Below, one piece after another: positions 11,464 through 18,232 of a DNA stretch of 64,000 nucleotides (position 1 is the stretch's first letter; each line of letters starts with the position of its first letter). The position numbers and the translations under genes are program-made. A model generated the notes under the pieces. The model did no database searches. It was not told the origin of the DNA and was given only the letters and a program-made list of their open reading frames with translations. This stretch comes from Tsukamurella tyrosinosolvens (GTDB lineage: Bacteria > Actinomycetota > Actinomycetes > Mycobacteriales > Mycobacteriaceae), in NCBI RefSeq assembly GCF_900104775.1, contig NZ_FNSA01000003.1, positions 4,650,001 through 4,714,000 of the forward strand, given 5' to 3'.

Positions 11464-13185
11464 ATGACGGCGGAGACCACCGAATACGACGTGATCGTGG
11501 TGGGGAGCGGCGCAGCGGGCATGACCGCTGCGCTCAAGGCGGCGGACACCGGGCTCAGCGTCCTGGTCGTGGAGAAGGCGGCGCACTACGGCGGGTCCAC
11601 GGCCCGCTCGGGCGGCGGCGTCTGGGTGCCCGGCAACGAGTCGCTCGTCAAGGCGGGCATCCAGGACACCCCCGACGAGGCGCGCAAGTACCTGCACGCC
11701 ATCATCGGCGACGTGGTGCCGGCGGAGCGGATCGACACCTACATCGACCGCGGCCCCGAGGTCATCTCGATGGTGCACCGGATGAGCCCGCTGGAGCTGA
11801 CCTGGGTGCCGGGGTACTCCGACTACTACCCCGAGGCGCCGGGCGGCCGGGCGCACGGACGCTCCTGCGAGCCGAAGCCCTTCGACGGCAACCAGTTGGG
11901 CGACGAGCTGAAGAACCTCGAGCCCGACTACACCAAGGCCCCCATGAACCTGGTGGTCACGCAGGCCGACTTCAAGTGGCTCAACCTGATCATGCGGCAC
12001 CCGAAGGGGATCGTGCGCGCGCTGCGCGTCGGCGGCCGCTTCTACGCGGCGAAGGCTCGGGGCAAGCACCTGCTGGGCCGCGGCCAGGCGCTCATCGCCG
12101 CGCTCCGCGTCGGCCTTCAGCGCGCGAACGTCCCGCTGTGGCTGAACACCTCGCTCGTCGGACTCACCGAGGAGGGAGGCAGGGTCACCGGCGTCACCGT
12201 CGAGCGGGACGGCACCGAGCTGCGGCTCACCGCCCGGCGCGGCGTGATCCTCGCGGCCGGCGGCTTCGAGTCGAGCGCGGAGATGCGCGCGCAGTACCAG
12301 CGCCAGCCCATCGGCATCGAGTGGACCAACGGGGTGCCCGCCAACACCGGCGACGCGATCCGCGCCGGCGCGGCCGTGGGCGGCGCACTCGAGTTCATGG
12401 ACGACGCCTGGTGGGGCCCGTCCATCCAGCTGCCCAAGATGGCCTGGTTCGCGCTGTCCGAGCGCTCGCTCCCCGGCAGCGTCATGGTGAACACCGCGGG
12501 TGAGCGCTTCGTCAACGAGTCCGCGCCCTACGTCGAGGCCGTGCACGCCATGTACGGCGGCGAGAACGGCCAGGGCGAGGGCCCCGGCGAGAACGTGCCG
12601 TGCTGGCTGGTCTTCGACCAGCGCTACCGCAACCGGTACATGTTCGCCGGCCAGCCGCCGCGCCAGCCGTTGCCCAAGCGCTGGTACGAGTCCGGCAACC
12701 TGGTGCGCGCGAACAGCCTGGCCGAGCTGGCGGAGAAGATGAGCGTCCCGGCCGACGCCCTGACCGGCACCGTCGAGCGGTTCAACGGTTTCGCCCGCGC
12801 GGGACGCGACGAGGACTTCCACCGCGGCGAGAGCGCCTACGACCACTACTACGGCGATCCGCGGAACAAGCCGAATCCCAGTCTCGCGGAATTGACCACC
12901 GGACCGTTCTACGCTGCACGTATGGTCCCCGGCGATCTCGGCACGAAGGGCGGCCTGCGCACCGATGTCGCGGGCCGGGTCCGGCGCGCCGACGACACCG
13001 TCATCGACGGCCTGTACGCCGCCGGGAACACCAGCTCGCCCGTCATGGGCCACACCTACGCGGGCCCCGGCGCCACCATCGGGCCCGCCATGGTGTTCGC
13101 CTACCTCGCGGTCGAGGACATGGCCGGTAAGGAATCAGCCCCCGCGGCGGCAGCCCCCGCCCGCGCGGAAGAGGAGATCGCATGA
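11464..13185 (+). CDS. kstD: 3-ketosteroid-delta1-dehydrogenase
   Basis: 573 residues. FAD-binding motif VVVGSGAAGMTAAL and HYGGSTARSGGGVWVP at the N-terminus. The catalytic region has GYSDYYPEAPGGR (substrate Tyr), and the C-terminus has GHTYAGPGATIGPA, where Tyr532 and Gly536 correspond to the Tyr487/Gly491 pair that positions the 3-keto group in the Rhodococcus enzyme. It introduces the 1,2-double bond into the A ring; together with KshAB this opens ring B and aromatises ring A. It overlaps kshA by 4 bp and heads the operon kstD-kshA-14371-kshB-15830. It is longer than the M. tuberculosis protein mainly by an Ala/Glu-rich tail. Confidence 0.95.
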   Translation: MTAETTEYDVIVVGSGAAGMTAALKAADTGLSVLVVEKAAHYGGSTARSGGGVWVPGNESLVKAGIQDTPDEARKYLHAIIGDVVPAERIDTYIDRGPEVISMVHRMSPLELTWVPGYSDYYPEAPGGRAHGRSCEPKPFDGNQLGDELKNLEPDYTKAPMNLVVTQADFKWLNLIMRHPKGIVRALRVGGRFYAAKARGKHLLGRGQALIAALRVGLQRANVPLWLNTSLVGLTEEGGRVTGVTVERDGTELRLTARRGVILAAGGFESSAEMRAQYQRQPIGIEWTNGVPANTGDAIRAGAAVGGALEFMDDAWWGPSIQLPKMAWFALSERSLPGSVMVNTAGERFVNESAPYVEAVHAMYGGENGQGEGPGENVPCWLVFDQRYRNRYMFAGQPPRQPLPKRWYESGNLVRANSLAELAEKMSVPADALTGTVERFNGFARAGRDEDFHRGESAYDHYYGDPRNKPNPSLAELTTGPFYAARMVPGDLGTKGGLRTDVAGRVRRADDTVIDGLYAAGNTSSPVMGHTYAGPGATIGPAMVFAYLAVEDMAGKESAPAAAAPARAEEEIA

Positions 13186-14366
13186 GCAGCACCACCACCG
13201 AGGCGACAGCCCGCCTCATCGACAGCGGCACCGCGCCGACCCGGTACGCCCGCGGCTGGCACTGCATCGGCCTGCTGAAGGACTTCGCCGACGGGAAGCC
13301 CCACTCCGTCGAGGCCTTCGGCACCAAGCTCGTGGTGTTCGCGGGCGAGGACGGGAAGGTCAACGTCCTCGACGGCTACTGCCGGCACATGGGCGGTGAC
13401 CTGACGCAGGGCACCGTCAAGGGCAACGAGATCGCCTGCCCGTTCCACGACTGGCGCTGGGGCGGCGACGGCAAGTGCAAGGCCATCCCGTACGCCAAGC
13501 GCGTGCCGCTGCGGGCCCGGACCCGCACCTGGCCCACCATGATCGAGAACGATCAGCTCTTCATCTGGCACGACGTCGAGAACTCCAAGCCGCCTGCGGA
13601 ACTGGACATCCCGAAGATCGACGGGGACGTCGACGGACCCGAGTGGTCCAACTGGGTGTGGAACGAGATCATCATCGAGGGCAGCAACTGCCGCGAGATC
13701 GTCGACAACGTGGTCGACATGCCGCACTTCTTCTACATCCACTACGGCCTGCCCACGTATTTCAAGAACGTCTTCGACGGGCACATCGCCTCGCAGTACC
13801 TGGATACCAAGGGCCGCAACGACGTCACCGACATCGGGCTCTCCGGCGGCGACGACGTGCTGCTCAAGTCCGAGGCGCACTACTTCGGGCCGTCGTACAT
13901 GATCAACTACCTGCACAACGACTACAAGGGCTTCCAGATCGAGAACATCCTGATCAACTGCCACTACCCGATCGATCAGCACTCGTTCAAGCTCATGTAC
14001 GGCGTCAAGGTCAAGAAGTTGCCCGGGTTCGACGACGAGAAGTCCGACTACCTCGCCGGCAAGTTCGCCAAGAACGTGGGCCTGGGTTTCCTGCAGGACG
14101 TGGAGATCTGGAAGAACAAGACCCGCATCGACAATCCCCTCCTCTGCGAGGAGGACGGCCCCGTCTACCAGCTGCGCCGCTGGTACGAGCAGTTCTACGT
14201 CGACGCGGCCGAGGTCTCCGAGGACATGACCCAGCGCTTCGAGTTCGAGATCGACACCACCCACGCCGTCGAGGCGTGGGAGGCCGAGGTCGCACAGAAC
14301 ATCGCGCGCCAGGAGTCCGAGAAGGCCTCCGCTCAGGCGTCCTCCGACGAGACGGCGAAGGCCTGA
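13182..14366 (+). CDS. kshA: KshA, Rieske oxygenase of 3-ketosteroid-9alpha-hydroxylase
   Basis: 394 residues, starting inside the kstD stop (ATGA). The Rieske [2Fe-2S] ligands are Cys67 and His69 (YCRHMGG) and Cys86 and His89 (ACPFHDW). The mononuclear iron site follows in NCREIVDNVVDMPHFFYIH (Asp and two His). KshA hydroxylates C9 of androstadienedione-type substrates, which triggers ring opening. Electrons come from KshB, encoded two genes downstream; in most relatives kshB is elsewhere, so the close linkage here is notable. The C-terminal tail is Ala/Ser/Glu-rich. Confidence 0.95.
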   Translation: MSSTTTEATARLIDSGTAPTRYARGWHCIGLLKDFADGKPHSVEAFGTKLVVFAGEDGKVNVLDGYCRHMGGDLTQGTVKGNEIACPFHDWRWGGDGKCKAIPYAKRVPLRARTRTWPTMIENDQLFIWHDVENSKPPAELDIPKIDGDVDGPEWSNWVWNEIIIEGSNCREIVDNVVDMPHFFYIHYGLPTYFKNVFDGHIASQYLDTKGRNDVTDIGLSGGDDVLLKSEAHYFGPSYMINYLHNDYKGFQIENILINCHYPIDQHSFKLMYGVKVKKLPGFDDEKSDYLAGKFAKNVGLGFLQDVEIWKNKTRIDNPLLCEEDGPVYQLRRWYEQFYVDAAEVSEDMTQRFEFEIDTTHAVEAWEAEVAQNIARQESEKASAQASSDETAKA

Positions 14367-14370
14367 CCCC

Positions 14371-14709
14371 ATGTCCCCCACGGTGACGATGTTCGGCGAA
14401 CCGGTCACGCTGCCGTCGACGGTGTCCGATCGGGAGGGCTTCCTCACCGACGGTTTCACCCCGCTGAACTGCGGCACCTGCGGCGTCGCGGTGCAGGTCC
14501 GCAAGAACAGCCGGGAGCACACCTCGATCCAGTGGTGCGGCTCCGCGCGCGAGTGCGAGGTCTTCGCCACCGACGGCGCCGGGTCCGCCCTGCGCGCCAC
14601 CTGCCCGCGGCTGATGGAATCGATCACGCGCGCCGCCAAACTCGGCGAGGTACCCGTCCAGACGGACGTCGCCCCGCCGGACACCGACCAGGAGAAGCAG
14701 AAGAAGTGA
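14371..14709 (+). CDS. Small Cys-rich protein between kshA and kshB, function unknown
   Basis: 112 residues, starting 4 bp after kshA and overlapping kshB by 4 nt, so it is translated as part of the hydroxylase operon. The visible feature is a set of Cys residues: NCGTCGVAV, QWCGS, ECEVF and TCPRL. The spacing CxxC followed by two single Cys could bind zinc or an iron-sulfur cluster. The C-terminus is charged (DTDQEKQKK). I do not recognise a named family. Its place suggests a role with the KshA/KshB electron-transfer pair, such as cluster delivery or complex stability; this is inference. Confidence 0.75.
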   Translation: MSPTVTMFGEPVTLPSTVSDREGFLTDGFTPLNCGTCGVAVQVRKNSREHTSIQWCGSARECEVFATDGAGSALRATCPRLMESITRAAKLGEVPVQTDVAPPDTDQEKQKK

Positions 14710-15794
14710 GCATCCACCGACTACTCGTCGCCAAGGTGGTCGCGGAGACGCACGACGCGCACTCCATCGAATTCGAGGTGCCCGATGACCTGGCGGCGAA
14801 GTTCACCTACAAGCCGGGCCAGTTCCTGACGCTGCGCGTGCCGAGCGATCAGACCGGGTCGGTGGCCCGGTGCTACTCGCTGTGCAGCGCGCCCCACGAC
14901 GGCGGCCCGCTGCGCGTCGCGGTCAAGCGCACCGCCGATGGCTACGCCTCGAACTGGCTGTGCGACAACGCCACCCCCGGCATGGAGGTCGACGTGCTGG
15001 TGCCCGCGGGCATCTTCACGCCGAAGTCGGTGGACGTCGACATGCTGCTCTTCGCGGGCGGCAGCGGCGTCACGCCGATCCTCTCGATCCTGCGCTCGGT
15101 GCTGGAGACTGGCACCGGGTCCGTCGCGCTGATCTACGCCAACCGCGATGCGCAGTCGGTCATCTTCGCCTCCGCGCTCGCCGAGCTGACCCGGACGTAC
15201 CCGGAGCGCCTCGTCGTGGTGCACTGGCTCGAATCGGTGCAGGGCCTGCCCAGCGCAGCGAACCTCGCCGCGCTCGCCGCGCCCTACGCCTCCCGCGAGG
15301 TCTTCGTCTGCGGCCCCGGTCCGTTCATGGACGCGGTCTCCGAAGCCATGACCTCGCTCGGCAAGGGTCGGCGCGAGGTGCACATCGAGAAGTTCCGCTC
15401 CCTGCCGCGCAACCCCTTCGAGGTGGAGGCCGCGCAGGAGGAGGCGGAGGAGAAGGCCGCGATCGCCGAGGCGGAGGACCTCCCCGAGCCCACCGCCGAT
15501 ACCCCCGCTCCCGCGGACGACGGGGGCACCGTCACCGTCGAGCTGGACGGGACGACGACCGAGCTCGCCTGGCCCGCCGAGAATAAGCTGCTGGACGTGA
15601 TGCTCGAAGCAGGCCTCGACGCGCCCTACTCGTGCCGCGAGGGCGCGTGCAGCGCCTGCGCCTGCCGCCTCGTCGAGGGGAAGGTCGAGCTCGCCCACAA
15701 CGAGGTGCTCGACCAGGAGGACCTCGACGACGGCCTCATCCTGGCCTGCCAGTCGATGCGCCGAACGCAGGCCGTGCACATCACCTACGAATAG
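14706..15794 (+). CDS. kshB: KshB, ferredoxin reductase of 3-ketosteroid-9alpha-hydroxylase
   Basis: 362 residues from a GTG that overlaps the previous stop (GTGA). Domain order: FAD-binding beta barrel (VARCYSLCSAP), NAD-binding domain (LLFAGGSGVTPILSIL and VFVCGPGPFMDAV), an acidic linker rich in Glu and Ala (about residues 245-275), then a plant-type [2Fe-2S] ferredoxin domain with SCREGACSACACRL and a distant Cys in LACQSM. This is the class IA reductase layout of KshB; length agrees with Rv3571. It passes electrons from NAD(P)H to KshA. Confidence 0.93.
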   Translation: MSIHRLLVAKVVAETHDAHSIEFEVPDDLAAKFTYKPGQFLTLRVPSDQTGSVARCYSLCSAPHDGGPLRVAVKRTADGYASNWLCDNATPGMEVDVLVPAGIFTPKSVDVDMLLFAGGSGVTPILSILRSVLETGTGSVALIYANRDAQSVIFASALAELTRTYPERLVVVHWLESVQGLPSAANLAALAAPYASREVFVCGPGPFMDAVSEAMTSLGKGRREVHIEKFRSLPRNPFEVEAAQEEAEEKAAIAEAEDLPEPTADTPAPADDGGTVTVELDGTTTELAWPAENKLLDVMLEAGLDAPYSCREGACSACACRLVEGKVELAHNEVLDQEDLDDGLILACQSMRRTQAVHITYE

Positions 15795-15829
15795 TCCGTC
15801 CCACGACGGCCCACTGCTGAGGGAGTCCC

Positions 15830-16687
15830 ATGCCCATCGACCCGTCGGTCGCGATCGGTGCCGAGCTCGGCACCGCCGAGTTCTCCTGGAGTTCCTCGGA
15901 CGTGCTGCTCTACCAACTGGCGCTGGGCGCCGGCGCCGACCCGCTGTCGGCCCGCGAGCTGCGCTACGCCACGGAGCAGGACACCGTCGTGCTGCCGACC
16001 TTCGCCACCGTGGCGCAGAACTTCCACGCCACCGAGCCGCCGAAGGTCTCGTTCCCCGGCGTCGAGATCGACCTCGCCAAGGTCGTGCACGGCAGCCAGT
16101 CCGTCACCGCGCACCGGCCGCTGCCCACCTCCGGAACCGCTGTGGCCCGCACCAGGATCAGCGACGTGCACGACAAGGGCAAGGCCGCCGTCATCTGGCA
16201 GGAGACCGAGGTGGTCGACGGGGCCGGAGAGCCGCTGTGGACCGCGCGGTCGTCCATCTTCGCCCGCGGCGAAGGCGGTTTCGGCGGCGAGCGCGGACCG
16301 TCGGAGAAGATCGAGCTGCCCGCGCGGGACGCCGACGTGACCATCGACGTGCCGACGCTGCCCCAGCAGGCCTTGCTGTATCGGCTGTGCGGCGACCGCA
16401 ACCCGCTGCACTCGGATCCCGCGTTCGCCCGGGCCGCAGGCTTCGACGCGCCGATCCTGCACGGGCTGTGCACCTACGGGATCGTCGCCAAGGCCGTGAC
16501 CGATGCCGTGCTGGACGGCGACGCCTCCGCGGTGGGCTCGTGGTCGGCCAAGTTCGCGGGGATCATGCTGCCCGGCGAGACACTGCGCGTGCGGATCTGG
16601 CGCGACGGCGATCGTCACCTGGTGACCGCGGAGTCTGTCGAGCGCGCCGCTCCGGTGCTCGCGGACGCGGTGTTCACCGCGCGCTGA
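15830..16687 (+). CDS. MaoC-family enoyl-CoA hydratase, Rv3538/ChsH3-like
   Basis: 285 residues, ATG with GAGGGAGTCC upstream. It is a double hot-dog hydratase 2: the C-terminal repeat carries the active-site motif YRLCGDRNPLHSDPAFA followed by ILHGLCTYG, where Asp and His are the conserved hydratase residues. In M. tuberculosis the homologue Rv3538 follows kstD. The likely task is hydration of a steroid side-chain enoyl-CoA in one of the beta-oxidation cycles. It is the last gene of the kstD operon, 35 bp after kshB. Confidence 0.85.
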   Translation: MPIDPSVAIGAELGTAEFSWSSSDVLLYQLALGAGADPLSARELRYATEQDTVVLPTFATVAQNFHATEPPKVSFPGVEIDLAKVVHGSQSVTAHRPLPTSGTAVARTRISDVHDKGKAAVIWQETEVVDGAGEPLWTARSSIFARGEGGFGGERGPSEKIELPARDADVTIDVPTLPQQALLYRLCGDRNPLHSDPAFARAAGFDAPILHGLCTYGIVAKAVTDAVLDGDASAVGSWSAKFAGIMLPGETLRVRIWRDGDRHLVTAESVERAAPVLADAVFTAR

Positions 16688-16761
16688 GCCGGCTGTAGCG
16701 CCCCACGGCGATGCCGGATCGCAGTCCCCCGATCGGTTCGTGCTGTGTCATGACCGGCTCC

Positions 16762-16829
16762 GTGAATCCACGGCTGAGGTGAACAGACGGCCAGATCCGG
16801 CCTCCTGTCGAGCTGAGCCGTGGATTCAC
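16762..16829. terminator. Inverted repeat between convergent genes
   Basis: Two perfect 14-bp arms, GTGAATCCACGGCT (16762-16775) and its complement (16816-16829), flank a 40-nt loop that can itself pair (GGCC..GGCC). It lies in the 160-bp gap between the convergent MaoC and SnoaL-like genes, so a bidirectional terminator is the simplest reading. Confidence 0.55.
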
Positions 16830-16847
16830 AGACCGAGGGCCGGGCGT

Positions 16848-17258
16848 TCAGACAGGGCGGGCGGTGGCCATGGCGCGGTCGACCTCCCAGAAGGCGCGGA
16901 GCGCCACGATCTTCCCCGCGTCATCGACCTTGTAAGTGAAGACGCCCTCGGCGTCGATGACGTGTCCGCCGATGACGGTGCGGATGAGGCCGGTGAACGC
17001 CACCTCGTTGCCGCAGGCGAAGCCGTCGCCGAAGAGGAACTCCAGCGACTCCGCGACGCCGATGGTCTTGTCGTAGAAGGCCGCGATCTCCTCGCGACCG
17101 TGGTGCCCCTTGCCCTCGGGGTCGAAGCCGGAGGGGCCGACGGGGTCCTCGACCACGCCGTCGGCGGCGAACAGGTCGAGCCACTCCTCCTTGCGGCGGC
17201 CGCTCGCCGCGGCCTGCGAGGCGCGGCCGGCCAGGACTGCGGGGTGATCGTCCTTCAT
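16848..17258 (-). CDS. SnoaL/steroid delta-isomerase-like (NTF2 fold) protein
   Basis: 136 residues from the ATG at 17258 (MKDDHPAVLAGRAS). The pattern KEEWLDLFAADGVVEDPVGPS and HHGREEIAAFYDKTIG is typical of NTF2-like isomerase/cyclase proteins, with acidic residues lining the pocket. In a steroid cluster a 5(6)-ene to 4(5)-ene 3-ketosteroid isomerase role is attractive but unproven. It lies 8 bp downstream of the LLM oxidoreductase gene, so the two form an operon divergent from the FadE28-FadE29 fusion. Confidence 0.75.
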   Translation of the reverse strand: MKDDHPAVLAGRASQAAASGRRKEEWLDLFAADGVVEDPVGPSGFDPEGKGHHGREEIAAFYDKTIGVAESLEFLFGDGFACGNEVAFTGLIRTVIGGHVIDAEGVFTYKVDDAGKIVALRAFWEVDRAMATARPV

Positions 17259-17266
17259 GAGCCCTC

Positions 17267-18133
17267 CTAGAACTTGCTGATGACGGAATCGGCGTAGCGG
17301 CGCAGGTGGTCGATCTTCGGCTGGAGCGGCTCGGTGTCGGGCCCCACCTGGTACGGCAGCCGGAAGCCGACGATCACGTCGGTGACGCCCTTGTCCTCGA
17401 GTCGCTTGATGCCATCCACGGTGTAGGCGTCCAGCGAGATCACGTGGATCTCGAACTCCTTCTTGTCGTGCTCGGCGCGCAGTTCGTCGATCCGCGCGAG
17501 CATCCGGTCGAGCTCCTCGCCGTCGCCGCCGGCGTGCATCCAGCCGTCGCACAGCCGCACCGCGCGGCGCAGCGCCGCGTCCGCATGGCCGCCGACCAGG
17601 ATCGGTAGCGGCTCCGTGGGCACGGGGGAGATCTTGATCGACGGGATGTCGAAGAACTCGCCGTGGTACTCGAAGTACTCACCCGTCGACAGGCCCTTGA
17701 TGATCTCGATGCACTCGTCCATCCGCTTGCCGCGGCGCGCGAAGGGCACGCCCATGATCTCGAAGTCCTCGGGCCACGGGCTGATGCCCACCCCGAGCGA
17801 GAAGCGGTTCCCGCTCAGGGAGGCCAGCGACGCCGCCTGTTTCGCGACCAGCACCGGCGGGCGGATCGGCAGCTTCAGGACGAAGGGCGTGAAACGGAGG
17901 GTCTTCGTGGACGCGGCGAGGGCCGACGCCAGCACGAAGGTCTCGACGAACTCCTTGCCGTCGAGGAACTCCCGGCTCCCATCGGGCGTGTACGGGTACG
18001 TCGAATCGGAGACCTCGGGATACGCGATGCTGTCGGCGACGCACATACTGTGGTAGCCGGCCTCCTCCGCCGCCTGCGCGAGCGGGACGTAGTACGACGG
18101 ATCCGTCATCGCCTCGGCGTACGTGAATCGCAT
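17267..18133 (-). CDS. LLM-class (probably F420-dependent) oxidoreductase
   Basis: 288 residues. I chose the ATG at 18133 (MRFTYAEAMTDPS), preceded by GAAAGGGTGACC; the upstream frame to 18199 crosses the KstR site. Luciferase-like TIM-barrel motifs are present: GVGISPWPEDFEIMGVPFARRGKRMDE (seen as GVGISPWPEDFE) and PILVGGHADAALRRA. Related actinobacterial enzymes use coenzyme F420. In M. tuberculosis an LLM protein (Rv3520c) also lies in the sterol region. The substrate is unknown. It is divergent from the fused dehydrogenase across a perfect KstR operator. Confidence 0.85.
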   Translation of the reverse strand: MRFTYAEAMTDPSYYVPLAQAAEEAGYHSMCVADSIAYPEVSDSTYPYTPDGSREFLDGKEFVETFVLASALAASTKTLRFTPFVLKLPIRPPVLVAKQAASLASLSGNRFSLGVGISPWPEDFEIMGVPFARRGKRMDECIEIIKGLSTGEYFEYHGEFFDIPSIKISPVPTEPLPILVGGHADAALRRAVRLCDGWMHAGGDGEELDRMLARIDELRAEHDKKEFEIHVISLDAYTVDGIKRLEDKGVTDVIVGFRLPYQVGPDTEPLQPKIDHLRRYADSVISKF

Positions 18134-18184
18134 GGTCACCCTTTCGTCGAACTGCTTGCGAGCGTTCACTCCACTTGCTAAAAA

Positions 18185-18198
18185 TAGAACACGTTTCA
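18185..18198. promoter_or_regulatory. KstR operator in the LLM/fused-dehydrogenase divergent promoter
   Basis: TAGAACACGTTTCA is a full match to TnnAACnnGTTnnA. It stands 52 bp before the LLM gene and 35 bp before the fused dehydrogenase, so it can control both. Confidence 0.85.
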
Positions 18199-18232
18199 CC
18201 GTTTGTACGCGGTATCGAGATCAGGAGTGCGC

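Noticed and set aside
16762-16829. 14-bp inverted repeat as ends of an insertion sequence
   Set aside because: Only 40 bp lie between the arms, with no transposase, and it is located between convergent genes, where a terminator is expected.
17267-18199. Longer N-terminus for the LLM oxidoreductase starting at 18199
   Set aside because: It would translate through the KstR operator and promoter; the ATG at 18133 has a good ribosome site.
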